Part shown: positions 1-7,859 of the stretch, in pieces | How the letters are laid out: the number at the start of each line of letters is the position of its first letter | How positions within the stretch are numbered: position 1 is the stretch's first letter | DNA from: Hamadaea flava | GTDB taxonomy: Bacteria > Actinomycetota > Actinomycetes > Mycobacteriales > Micromonosporaceae | Assembly: GCF_024172085.1 (NCBI RefSeq) | Contig: NZ_JAMZDZ010000001.1 | Span: forward strand, 5,270,001 to 5,334,000 | Direction: 5' to 3' | DNA: 64,000 nt | Notes under the pieces: model-generated | What the model was told of the DNA's origin: nothing | Database searches by the model: none | What the model saw: only the letters and a program-made list of their open reading frames with translations | Position numbers and translations under genes: made by a program

Positions 1-2
1 TG

Positions 3-455
3 GTCAGCGCGATGACCGCCGGTGGGGGAGCGACCGCTCTGGTCAACTGGAAGACGGGGCGCCGCACCGCCATCCCGAACCAGCCGTCGGAGCTGGTCAG
101 CTGCAGTTCGGTGCTGTGTCGCGTACTGGTGCTCGGCGGGGACGGCGGCGCGACCCGGATCGACGTCATGCGTACCGACGGCGGTGATCGGCAGCGGGCG
201 GCGTCAGGCTCGGTGACCGCCGCGCTCGTCGACGTCGGCCTGCTCGACCGCTGGGAGGTCTACTCGCGACAGGGCTCCGGCACGTCCGTGCTGGCTCGCC
301 AACAGGTCCTGCTGTACGACGTCCACGAACGCAGGACGATCAACCTTGCCGACGGGGTGGGTCAGATCATGGGCCGCGGCGGCTTCGTCTGGTGGGGCAG
401 CGGCACTGGCGACGACGTGACCTGGCACGTCCTGGATCTCCACTCGCTCCGCTGA
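3..455 (+). CDS. C-terminal part of a beta-propeller-like protein (5' end outside window)
   Basis: The reading frame is open from the left edge, so the start is missing; an internal ATG at 12 is only the first in-frame Met seen. The visible 150 residues are short beta-rich stretches such as ALVNWKTGRR, VLLYDVHERR and VTWHVLDLHSL, separated by Gly/Asp turns. This resembles the blades of WD40/TolB-type propellers. No catalytic motif or membrane segment is visible in this part. It ends 9 bp from the convergent HAD phosphatase gene. I do not recognise a specific family, and the function is unknown. Confidence 0.6.
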   Translation, partial: VSAMTAGGGATALVNWKTGRRTAIPNQPSELVSCSSVLCRVLVLGGDGGATRIDVMRTDGGDRQRAASGSVTAALVDVGLLDRWEVYSRQGSGTSVLARQQVLLYDVHERRTINLADGVGQIMGRGGFVWWGSGTGDDVTWHVLDLHSLR

Positions 456-464
456 CCTGTCGGG

Positions 465-1253
465 TCAGTCGCGGCGGGCGCGGATCGCCAAGCCGGCCGC
501 GACCGCACCGGCGAGGACGCCGGCCGCCAGCGTCGCCGGAACCGCTACCTTCGCCGCCTTGCGGCCGGTGCGGAAGTCGCGGATCTGCCACGAGCGCGCC
601 CGGGCGTGCCGGCGCAACGCGCCATCCGGGTTGACCGCGGTGGGGTGCCCGACCGAGCTGAGCATCGGCAGGTCGTTCACCGAGTCCGAGTACGCGTAGC
701 AGTCGGCGAGGTCGAAGCCCTCGGCGGCGGCCATCGCCCGGACGGCGGTCTCCTTCGCCGGCCCGTGCAGCATCTCGCCGACCAGCCGTCCGGTGTAGAC
801 GCCGTCGCGGATCTCCGCCACCGTGCCGAGCGCCCCGGTCAGCCCGAGGCGCCGGGAGATCACCTCACCCAGCTCGACCGGGGCGGCGGTGACCAGCCAG
901 ACCCGGTCGCCGTCGGCGATGTGCTGCTCGGCGATGGCTCGGGTGCCTGCCCAGATCCGCTCCGCCATCAGCTCGTCGAAGATCTCCTCGCTGAGCCGCC
1001 GGACGTCCTCGACCCGCCAGCCCTCGATGAAGGCCAGCGCCGCCTGCCGCGCCTCGGCGATGTCTCCGGCGTGCTCGGCCGCCAGCAGCCGGAACTTCAC
1101 CTGGCTCCAGCCGAACCTGAGCAGATCGGTGGTGGTGAAGTACTTCCGGGCGGCGAGACCGCGCGCGAAGTAGTACAGCGATGCGCCCTGCATGAGGGTG
1201 TTGTCCAGATCGAAGAAGGCAGCCGCCTTGACGTGCTCGCGTGGCTCCGTCAC
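465..1253 (-). CDS. HAD-IB family phosphatase (SerB-like)
   Basis: A 262-residue haloacid-dehalogenase phosphatase. Motif I FFDLDNTL lies about residues 11-18 (nucleophile D, acid/base D), the motif II region is VWLVTAA, and motif IV is YSDSVNDLPML near residue 200. This matches the HAD-IB subfamily that includes phosphoserine phosphatase and membrane-linked phosphatases. A hydrophobic Ala/Gly/Val stretch at the extreme C-terminus followed by RARRD may anchor it to the membrane. The GTG start was chosen because aggagg lies 10 nt upstream; upstream in-frame codons read as non-coding. It lies downstream of bldN-rsbN on the same strand, with a hairpin between. The substrate cannot be deduced. 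Confidence 0.85.
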   Translation of the reverse strand: MTEPREHVKAAAFFDLDNTLMQGASLYYFARGLAARKYFTTTDLLRFGWSQVKFRLLAAEHAGDIAEARQAALAFIEGWRVEDVRRLSEEIFDELMAERIWAGTRAIAEQHIADGDRVWLVTAAPVELGEVISRRLGLTGALGTVAEIRDGVYTGRLVGEMLHGPAKETAVRAMAAAEGFDLADCYAYSDSVNDLPMLSSVGHPTAVNPDGALRRHARARSWQIRDFRTGRKAAKVAVPATLAAGVLAGAVAAGLAIRARRD

Positions 1254-1310
1254 GACCGCTTCGCCTCCTGTTTCCGGCAACACGCTTCCGAGCGTAGCGG
1301 GTGGATGCGA

Positions 1311-1342
1311 TCGGGGGCGCCACCCTGCGGTGACGCCCCCGA
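1311..1342 (-). terminator. GC-rich hairpin after rsbN
   Basis: Two 14-nt arms (1311-1324 and 1329-1342) pair with a single mismatch around a 4-nt loop, between the rsbN stop and the HAD gene start. There is no T-run, as is usual for high-GC actinobacterial terminators. It probably ends the bldN-rsbN transcript. Confidence 0.55.
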
Positions 1343-1377
1343 ATCTCGAAGGTGAATCCCGAACGGCCGTTCGGTGA

Positions 1378-2418
1378 TCAGTTCCCGAGTAGATCGCCCA
1401 GGATTCGGCCGAGTTCGCCGAGCAATCCCTCGTCGCCCTCGGTGCTCGCCGACGGCTGCGGCGTCGCCGAGGCGGACGGAGCGATCTGTGCCGGCGTCGT
1501 CGCCTCACCGCTCGTCCCCACGGTCGGCGTCGTCGCCGGTCGCGGGGTGACGGTCGTGGTGCTCCGCGGCAGGCTTGTCTCGGGCTGCTGACCGGCGGGG
1601 GCCGGGCACGGCGACGTTGCCGGACCCAGCGCGTCCGCTGTCGACGCCTTCGCCCCACAGGCAAGCGCGGCGCGCAGCGAGTGCGAGCGATCCGAGATGG
1701 CGTCCAGCAGAGTCGTCGACGCGTCGGCCCGCTGCCGGGACGGCCCGTCGACCAGCGCCGTGAGCTGGCCCATCAAGGATTTCTGGTCGGCCGCGAACCG
1801 GTCGACGGTGTCGAGGGCGGCGGTGCCACCCTGCCCCATCGCCGACGTGGTCAGCAGGCGTACGCCCTCGATCGTGTCCTTGTCCATGTCGCCCAGGGCG
1901 GCGGCGAAGCCGTCCCCGTTGGACCGGACGGCACTGGCCTCGGTCAGTCGCGTACGGGCGAACTCCAGGTAGAGCTGCCCCCGGGACAGATCGGAGCTGG
2001 CCAGCGCCAGCTGCGCCCGCTCGGTCGATCGCTTGACCTGGTAGAGCGCGTCGCCGGGATTGGCGTCGCCGCTGGCCATGGAGATGCCGGAGACGGCGAG
2101 CGTGCCGGTCGCCACGCCCGCGACGATCGCGATGCGCGTACGCGACCGGGCCGGCTTCACCAGAATGGGTTCCGGCTCGGTCGCGGTGACCCCGATGCCC
2201 TCGCGTTCGGCGGTCGCCATCAGCTGGGCACGCAGGTCGCTCCGGAAGTCCGGCGACGGGCCGGGCACATGCGTGCCCCGTAGCTGGTCGCCGAGCGTCA
2301 CGAACTCCGCGAGCTGCGCGTCTAGACGGGAGTGGGAATGGTGACGTCGGCCGCCGTTGGCCTCGTCCAGGAGTCGGGCGAAGCGCTCGGCGCGCCGCCG
2401 GTCGAAGACTGCGTTCAT
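1378..2418 (-). CDS. rsbN: Membrane anti-sigma factor of BldN type (DUF5667)
   Basis: A 346-residue protein: cytoplasmic N-terminal part (about 1-94), one transmembrane helix (about 95-116), then an extracytoplasmic DUF5667-type region beginning DANPGDALYQVKR, ending in a Thr/Pro/Ser-rich tail. This is the layout of the anti-sigma RsbN, which in Streptomyces holds the sigma factor BldN inactive at the membrane. It lies directly downstream of the bldN homologue on the same strand, 145 bp after it, as in Streptomyces. The start is ATG at 2418, about 8 nt after an agggggg ribosome site; a GTG 9 nt upstream is too close to that site. Assignment rests on architecture plus neighbourhood. Confidence 0.82.
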   Translation of the reverse strand: MNAVFDRRRAERFARLLDEANGGRRHHSHSRLDAQLAEFVTLGDQLRGTHVPGPSPDFRSDLRAQLMATAEREGIGVTATEPEPILVKPARSRTRIAIVAGVATGTLAVSGISMASGDANPGDALYQVKRSTERAQLALASSDLSRGQLYLEFARTRLTEASAVRSNGDGFAAALGDMDKDTIEGVRLLTTSAMGQGGTAALDTVDRFAADQKSLMGQLTALVDGPSRQRADASTTLLDAISDRSHSLRAALACGAKASTADALGPATSPCPAPAGQQPETSLPRSTTTVTPRPATTPTVGTSGEATTPAQIAPSASATPQPSASTEGDEGLLGELGRILGDLLGN

Positions 2419-2563
2419 AGCGGGCACCCCCCTTCGCTGGTCGCGGCGGACTGCCGGAGTGTGTCCACGAGCTCCGGTCGTACTCGGTCAAACGGCCGCG
2501 GGGGGTCTTCGGTTACGGAGAGCCGGGGCGTGACTCGGCTCACTACGGGGGTGGTGAGCGGGG

Positions 2564-3532
2564 TCACGGCTGGAAGCCCTCCGGAAGCAGTCGGGCGAGC
2601 GCGCGGACGGCTCGGTACTGGAGTGCTTTGATGGCGCCTTCGTTCTTGCCCATCGCCTGAGCGGTCTCCGCGACGGAGAACCCCTGGAGGAAGCGGAGCA
2701 CGATGCACTCCTGCTGTTCCGGGTTGAGCTGTTTGACCGCGGTCAGCAATGCGACATTGGTGATGTGGTCGACGACGGCCGCTTCCGGGCTGCCCTCCGG
2801 GCCCCGGTCCTCGCGGTCGGCGTCCAGGACGTCGCCGGTGGTGACCTCGAGGCGGTAGCGGCCGGACTTGAAGTGGTCGGCGACCAGGTTGCGGGCGATG
2901 GTGACCAGCCAGGCGCCGAGATCACGGCCCTGCCAGGTGAAGCTGCCGATGCGCTTGAGCGCCCGCAGGAAGGTGTCGCTCGTCAGGTCCTCGGCCAGCG
3001 GCCGGTTGCCCACCCGGAAGTAGATGAACCGGAAGACGGTGTCGACGTACCGGTCGTAGATCAGGCCGAACGCCGCAGCCTCGCCCGCCTGCGCCCGCTC
3101 GACGAGCGCCCACACCTCGGCGGCGGCGTCGCTCGGATCGGGCCGGCTCGGGTAGACGGGCGGCTGCCCGGTCCCCGGCGGGTCCACGCGCTGGGTGTCC
3201 TGGTCCGGGAGCACCGGAAGCAGCGTCGTCTCCGATTCGGGCACGGTGACCGCGCCGCCCTGGGCGGGTGCCACCGGGCGCCCGTTGACCCGGCCGCCGA
3301 TCGGTTTCGTGGCGGGGGTCTTGGCGGCCGGATTGTGGTGGCCGCTGTCGTTGCCGGTCTTGGTCCGGGTACGCGGACGGACGGTAGCGCCTTCGCCGCG
3401 CGAGGTGACGCTCAGTAGCGGATTCAGAAGTAGTTCGTTGAGTGAAGTGCGAAGGGCGTCCAGACCCTCGGTAAGTGCCTGCCGCGCGGCGGACACTTCG
3501 TGGCTTACGCCGTAGTACGCACTGCTTGTCAT
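2564..3532 (-). CDS. bldN: ECF sigma factor BldN with long N-terminal extension
   Basis: A 322-residue ECF sigma factor. Region 2 starts near residue 138 (FGLIYDRYVDTVFRFIYFR; core-binding and -10 recognition, with LAEDLTSDTFLRAL). Region 4 lies at the C-terminus (QQECIVLRFLQGFSVAETAQ, KNEGAIKALQYRAVRALARLL). The last stretch is characteristic of BldN, the sigma factor that drives aerial-hyphae and spore-coat genes in Streptomyces. The first ~137 residues are an amphipathic start (MTSSAYYGVSHEV...) and a low-complexity linker. Streptomyces BldN is also made with an N-terminal pro-sequence. Start ATG with ggaggtgacggc just upstream. The partner anti-sigma gene follows. Confidence 0.9.
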   Translation of the reverse strand: MTSSAYYGVSHEVSAARQALTEGLDALRTSLNELLLNPLLSVTSRGEGATVRPRTRTKTGNDSGHHNPAAKTPATKPIGGRVNGRPVAPAQGGAVTVPESETTLLPVLPDQDTQRVDPPGTGQPPVYPSRPDPSDAAAEVWALVERAQAGEAAAFGLIYDRYVDTVFRFIYFRVGNRPLAEDLTSDTFLRALKRIGSFTWQGRDLGAWLVTIARNLVADHFKSGRYRLEVTTGDVLDADREDRGPEGSPEAAVVDHITNVALLTAVKQLNPEQQECIVLRFLQGFSVAETAQAMGKNEGAIKALQYRAVRALARLLPEGFQP

Positions 3533-4048
3533 GCCGTCACCTCCGAGCGCCCGTGTGCGGAGCCGCAGGGGCAGGCGGCGGCAGACGGGGCATCTCTCAC
3601 CATAAGCCGACAAACACCCATTAAGCACGGGTGCGGCGCAATAACGGGCACAGCGGCCTCCTCTGGTTGAGGGGTGTCGGATCATGCCAAAACGGGTGAG
3701 CCGACCCTCGGAATGATAGGGCCAAACCCACCCTGGTGTGCGTGTTCACGAAAACTGTCCGGCCATCGGGGGGAGTATTTCCGCTGCTTTCGCACGGACG
3801 TCGCACATCGTGTGCGGTTTTTACTTCGTCGATTACACGGCGTGTCCCGCGAGACACGCCGTGGTCACGTTCCCAGATACTTAGAGCTGCAAGAAGATTC
3901 AGATAAATCGCAGATCGGGGGCGATCGTCGGGCTCGGCGTTTCACCCCGCCGGGTGACCGTGCGGTGACTAGACGGGGATCTGATCTCTACAACGAACGA
4001 GATTCGCGGGGGTGCCGCGAAATTTCGTCGTGTGGAAGACTCCCGAAC
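3533..4048. other. 516-bp divergent intergenic region with two hairpins
   Basis: This separates divergent bldN and the acyl-CoA ligase gene, so it must carry both promoters. It is visibly AT-richer than its flanks. It contains a 6-bp hairpin, CGCACA-tcg-TGTGCG, followed directly by GTTTTTA (about 3802-3823), and then an 11-bp perfect inverted repeat at 3836-3863. No convincing short coding sequence is seen. I could not fix promoter elements with confidence. Confidence 0.6.
3836..3863. repeat. Perfect 11-bp inverted repeat in the bldN/ligase divergent region
   Basis: Arms CACGGCGTGTC and GACACGCCGTG are separated by 6 nt. The position between two divergent promoters suits an operator. The preceding hairpin with a T-run (about 3802-3823) suits a terminator or attenuator of a short + strand RNA. 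Function is unproven. Confidence 0.5.
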
Positions 4049-5665
4049 GTGCAGGATGCGATCGCCGCCGATGTCGCCGAGTACGCCACCCTCGCGGGCT
4101 ATGTCCAGCGCGCCGCTCGCCGGAGCCCGGAGCAGCCGGCGTTGCGGCACAACGGGCGTACGCTGACCTGGTCCGAATTGGACTCGCAAGTGGACTCGGT
4201 CGCGGGCGGACTGCGCAATCTCGGCGCGCCGGACAGCGGCGGGCACCCGGCCCGGGTCGCGATCGCGCTGCCGAACATTCCCGAGTTCGCGGTGTCCTTC
4301 TTCGGCGCGCTGCGGGCCGGTCTCGTCGCCGTCCCGGTCAACCCCGGCTACACGCCCCGGGAACTCCGTCATGTGCTGGCCGACTCCGGTGCCAGTGTGC
4401 TCATCGCGACCGACACGGTCGCGGCGGCCGTCGCCGGCATCGGCAGCGAACTCGAGTCGCTGCGCTGGGCGTACACGTGCAGTGGAAATGAGGACGCGGG
4501 CCGGGCGCTGGCCCGCGCGCTCGCCCGGGACTCGGCCCCGAACCCGCGCCAACCCGCGGCGAGTGACCTGGCGGTGCTGCTCTACACCTCGGGCACCGAG
4601 GGCGCGCCGAAGGGCGCGATGCTGACCCACCGGGCGCTGATCGCCAACCACGTGCAGCTCGCCGCGGTCGAGCCGCCGGTGCTGGACAGTTCGGACGTGG
4701 CCCTGCTCGGGCTGCCGATGTTCCACGCCTACGGGCTGAACTCCGGTCTCGGCGCGGTGGCTTACCACGGCGCGTGCGGCGTGCTCACCGACCGCTTCGA
4801 CGCCGAGGAGTCGCTGCGGCTGATCGCCGAGGAGGGCGTCAGCGTGGTGGTCGGCGTGCCGTCGATGTACACGCTGTGGGCGGCGAGCCTGACCTCGGCC
4901 GCACCGATGTCCTCGGTCCGTGTCGCGGTGTGCGGTGCGGCACCGCTGGAAGCCGTCACCGCGCGCAAGTTCGCGGCGATCACCGGAGTCGACGTGCACA
5001 TCGGATACGGGCTGACCGAGACCGCGCCGGTGGTCTCCTCGACCTTGGCCGCCCCGGCGCTGAAAGTCGGCTCGATCGGCCGGCCGCTGCCCGGCGTCGA
5101 ACTGCGTCTCGTCTCCTCCACCGGCGATGACGTCTGGCGGGCGGGCAGCGCTTCGCTGGAGGACGACGGCGACGGTCAGGGCCTCGAACACGAGTCGCCG
5201 GACAGCCCTGGCAGTGACCCCGGCGAGATCGTGGTCCGCGGGGACAACCTCTTCTCCGGCTACTGGCCCGACGGACGCGGTGGCCCCGACGCCGACGGCT
5301 GGTGGGCGACCGGCGACGTCGCGTACGCCGACGGGGACGGCGACCTGTTCCTCGTGGACCGCATCGGCGAGCTGATCATCGTCAACGGCTTCAACGTCTA
5401 CCCGTACGAGGTCGAGCTGGTGCTCGGCATGCACCCAGGCGTTGCCGAGGCAGCCGTCCTCGGCGCGCACGATCCGGTCCGTGGCCAGACCGTGCGGGCG
5501 TTCGTCGTACGCGCGGCGGGCAGCACGGTCACCGACGAGGAACTGGTCCGCCACTGCGAACGCAACCTGGCCCGGTTCAAGTGCCCCACGCAGATCTCGT
5601 TCGTCCCGGAACTGCCGCACTCGGCGATCGGCAAGGTCCGCAAAGTAGTCTTGCGGGATGCCTGA
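4049..5665 (+). CDS. Long/medium-chain acyl-CoA synthetase (class I adenylate-forming)
   Basis: A 538-residue AMP-dependent synthetase that would activate a carboxylic acid as acyl-AMP and transfer it to CoA (or a carrier). Core motifs are visible in order: LLYTSGTEGAPKGAMLTH near residue 180 (AMP-binding loop), IGYGLTETAP near 320, and WWATGDVAYADGDGDLFLVDR (aspartate that binds ribose). It continues with GELIIVNGFNVYPYEVE (hinge and C-terminal lid) and ends with SAIGKVRKVVLRDA containing the catalytic lysine (GKVRK). The start is GTG at 4049, just before the conserved N-terminal fold and about 11 nt after ggaag; longer forms read through non-coding DNA. It overlaps the glutaredoxin gene by 8 nt. 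Chain-length preference is unknown. Confidence 0.88.
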   Translation: MQDAIAADVAEYATLAGYVQRAARRSPEQPALRHNGRTLTWSELDSQVDSVAGGLRNLGAPDSGGHPARVAIALPNIPEFAVSFFGALRAGLVAVPVNPGYTPRELRHVLADSGASVLIATDTVAAAVAGIGSELESLRWAYTCSGNEDAGRALARALARDSAPNPRQPAASDLAVLLYTSGTEGAPKGAMLTHRALIANHVQLAAVEPPVLDSSDVALLGLPMFHAYGLNSGLGAVAYHGACGVLTDRFDAEESLRLIAEEGVSVVVGVPSMYTLWAASLTSAAPMSSVRVAVCGAAPLEAVTARKFAAITGVDVHIGYGLTETAPVVSSTLAAPALKVGSIGRPLPGVELRLVSSTGDDVWRAGSASLEDDGDGQGLEHESPDSPGSDPGEIVVRGDNLFSGYWPDGRGGPDADGWWATGDVAYADGDGDLFLVDRIGELIIVNGFNVYPYEVELVLGMHPGVAEAAVLGAHDPVRGQTVRAFVVRAAGSTVTDEELVRHCERNLARFKCPTQISFVPELPHSAIGKVRKVVLRDA

Positions 5666-5897
5666 GCAGCCCCGCGTCACCCTGTACACCCGGCCCGGCT
5701 GTCACCTCTGCGCCGACGCCGTCGCCGCGCTGGGCGAGCTGGGCGTACCGTTCACCGAAGTGGACATCACCGGCGATCGGGAGCTGGAAGCCGAGTACGG
5801 AGACCGGATTCCGGTGGTCATGCTGGACGGCAAGGAACACGGGTACTGGCGGGTCGAAGGCGCTCGCCTGCTCCGCGACCTCGCCACCCCCGCCTGA
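5658..5897 (+). CDS. Glutaredoxin-like thiol protein
   Basis: A 79-residue single thioredoxin-fold domain beginning VTLYTRPGCHLCADA. CHLC gives the redox CxxC pair, and IPVVMLDG supplies the conserved cis-proline loop. It belongs to the small actinobacterial glutaredoxin family (DUF836-like). It is translationally coupled to the upstream ligase gene by an 8-nt overlap. A glutaredoxin-like gene near bldN and rex is also remembered from Streptomyces, so its position looks ancestral. The partner protein is unknown. Confidence 0.85.
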   Translation: MPEQPRVTLYTRPGCHLCADAVAALGELGVPFTEVDITGDRELEAEYGDRIPVVMLDGKEHGYWRVEGARLLRDLATPA

Positions 5898-5920
5898 CCG
5901 TTTCCGCGCCTGGCTTTCCG

Positions 5921-6005
5921 CGTGATCATGAACTAGTGGTCGTGATCGACCGGTGTGTCGTGTCCGCGCCGCCCTGATCGACTCCGCAAGCGCCTGATCA
6001 ACTCG
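5921..6005. repeat. Intergenic repeat family B, copy 1 (inverted orientation)
   Basis: An ~85-bp element with GTGATCATGAACT at one end and CCTGATCAACTCG at the other. Internal blocks are GTGATCGACCGGTGTGTCGTG and CCTGATCGAC. Its reverse complement matches copy 2 (25978-26060) block for block and copy 3 (28872-28958) at the ends. It sits between the convergent glutaredoxin and HAD hydrolase genes. Probably a bidirectional terminator or a REP-like element. Confidence 0.75.
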
Positions 6006-6035
6006 GCACCCGTGCGGGGCTGCGGGCACAAGACG

Positions 6036-6668
6036 TCAGCGGGACGCGAGGGAGATCGCCTCGGTCAGCGACCTCGCCACGGGTACGCCGACCTCCCGCA
6101 GCTTCGCCGGATCGGTGAAGCCGCCGCCGTAGAGAACACAGTGGGCTCCGACCGAGGCGGCCGCGTGTGCGTCGTCCACCGAGTCGCCGATGAGCACCGT
6201 CTCGGCGTCTTCGATGCCGAGCGCCTCCAGGTGGGCCGCGAGGTGGCCGGACTTGAACCCGCCGCCGATCGGATCGCGCAGGCCGTCGACCCGGGCGAAG
6301 TGCGGCGTCAGGCCGAAGCGGTCGACGGTCGGCACGAGTTCGTGGTGGAACCACATGCTCAGCAGGGACTGCGTACCGGCCCATGTCGCGATCGCGTCAC
6401 GGGCGTCGGCGGCCAGCTCCACCGTCAGGAGCCCGATCCGGTACTCGTCGTGGAAGATCGTGTCCATCCGGGCGAACTCCTCCGCCGCGACGGTCCGGCC
6501 CAGCAGGGAGCCGTAGTAGTCGATGATCGGGCGGCGGAAGTCGCGCCGGTGTTCGTCCTCGGTGACCGGCTGCCCGCCGGAGGAGGTCAGTGCCACGTTG
6601 GTGGCCGCGACGACCAGGCCCAAGTCGTTGAGGAGGGTGCCGTTCCAGTCCCAGACGAGGTGCTTCAC
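6036..6668 (-). CDS. HAD family hydrolase (phosphoglycolate phosphatase-like)
   Basis: A 210-residue HAD phosphatase. Motif I is HLVWDWNGTLLND (WDWNGT in place of the commoner FDxDGT), and motif IV is ETVLIGDSVDDAHAA with a preceding FKSGH containing the motif III lysine. The cap is a C1 helical type. The GTG start has TACGCT ending 7 nt upstream and no ribosome site, so the message is probably leaderless. It diverges from rex, sharing the intergenic region with the Rex operator, although the operator is closer to rex. The substrate is unknown. Confidence 0.8.
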   Translation of the reverse strand: MKHLVWDWNGTLLNDLGLVVAATNVALTSSGGQPVTEDEHRRDFRRPIIDYYGSLLGRTVAAEEFARMDTIFHDEYRIGLLTVELAADARDAIATWAGTQSLLSMWFHHELVPTVDRFGLTPHFARVDGLRDPIGGGFKSGHLAAHLEALGIEDAETVLIGDSVDDAHAAASVGAHCVLYGGGFTDPAKLREVGVPVARSLTEAISLASR

Positions 6669-6990
6669 GTCGCACAGCGTAGTGGCGACGGGAGGCGCGG
6701 GGCGCTCGGCGTAACGCTCGTCACGGTGGGCGTATGGGGCTTCCGGGACGCGACTTTCGTCACTGCGCGTGACATCGAGAGGATGCGGCACCGCAGGATG
6801 GAGGGGCGGCGCGGCGCGGGCTGAAATATCCCTGCTTGCGAAATAATCGCACTCGCAGCGCCCACCTGCCGCATGCGCGATCTCGAGAATGGAGGGCATG
6901 TGTGCCGCGGGGGCATCTCTCGGGATCATCCATGTCGCGGGTGGGCGCTGGCTGCGTCGCCTCACCCGGGCGATCTATCAAGATCGCGAT

Positions 6991-7008
6991 TTGTGCACGT
7001 CTTCACAA
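6991..7008. promoter_or_regulatory. Rex operator (ROP) overlapping the rex-hem promoter
   Basis: TTGTGCACGTCTTCACAA matches the Streptomyces Rex consensus TTGTGAA-N4-TTCACAA except in the left inner half. TTGTGC (6991-6996) and TACTCT (7014-7019) form a -35/-10 pair with a 17-bp spacer, so bound Rex would cover the -35 and spacer. This predicts autoregulation of rex-hemACD by the NADH/NAD+ ratio, as shown for Streptomyces rex. Confidence 0.85.
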
Positions 7009-7106
7009 GCGCCTACTCTGTTACCGCGACGGCCCCCGATAGCACAGCCGATCGGCGTGCGTGTGGTGGGGTCCTGGGAAAGCAAGCCGAGTCGGCACGG
7101 AGTCAC

Positions 7107-7859
7107 ATGAGCCAGCAGCGTTCCGGCGGAGAAGCCGGACTGAGTACCCGTAACGGTGCGGGTCCGGACTTTCCGGATCTACCGGACGCTACGGTCGCTC
7201 GGCTGCCGGAGTACCTGCGGTCTTTGCACCAAATGCTCGAGGCCGGCCAGGACACCACCTCCAGTGAGGGACTGGCCGCGGCGGCCGGCGTGAACTCGGC
7301 CAAGCTGCGCAAGGACCTCTCCCACCTGGGTTCTTACGGCACCCGCGGCGTCGGCTACGACATCACCCGCCTCGTCGAGCAGATCGAGCACGTCCTGGGG
7401 CTCACGATCCACCGGGGCGTCGCGCTGGTCGGTCTGGGTAACCTCGGGCACGCGCTCGCCGGGTACGCCGGATTCGCCAGCCGGGGCTTCGAGATAGTCG
7501 CCCTCTTCGACGCCGATCCCGCCCGCGTCGGTGAGATGGTCCACGGACTCGCCGTGCGGCACATCGACCAACTTGCCGTTACGGTGACTCAGGAGCGGAT
7601 CGCGATCGGAGTCATCGCCACCCCGGCGCGGGCCGCTCAGAGCGTCGCGGACCAGCTTGTGGCGGCCGGAGTCACCAGCATCCTGAACTTCGCCCCGTGT
7701 GTGCTCTCGGTGCCGGAGGGCGTCGACGTGCGCAAGGTCGACCTCGCGGTCGAGCTGCAGATCCTGTCGTTCCACGAGCATCGCAAGGCCAACGGCAACG
7801 GACAGGCCAATGGCGTTGCGCGCGGATCCGCGGCCCGGCCTGGGGAGGTGGCAGCGTGA
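7107..7859 (+). CDS. rex: Redox-sensing transcriptional repressor Rex
   Basis: A 250-residue Rex. The N-terminal winged helix (about 15-90; VARLPEYLRSLHQML, SSEGLAAAAGVNSAKLRKDLSHLGSYGTRGVGY) reads the operator. The Rossmann domain begins at VALVGLGNLGHALAGY (GxGxxG) and binds NADH, which releases Rex from DNA; the domain-swapped C-terminal helix follows. The ATG at 7107 was chosen at the start of the family-like N-terminus. Rex lies first in an operon with hemA, whose GTG start overlaps its stop codon, and has its own operator upstream. Confidence 0.95.
   Translation: MSQQRSGGEAGLSTRNGAGPDFPDLPDATVARLPEYLRSLHQMLEAGQDTTSSEGLAAAAGVNSAKLRKDLSHLGSYGTRGVGYDITRLVEQIEHVLGLTIHRGVALVGLGNLGHALAGYAGFASRGFEIVALFDADPARVGEMVHGLAVRHIDQLAVTVTQERIAIGVIATPARAAQSVADQLVAAGVTSILNFAPCVLSVPEGVDVRKVDLAVELQILSFHEHRKANGNGQANGVARGSAARPGEVAA

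Noticed and set aside
3940-3980. GTGAC-containing repeats near the ligase start as a BldD box for bldN
   Set aside because: The sequence does not fit the BldD 15-mer consensus I know, and it is far from the bldN start.
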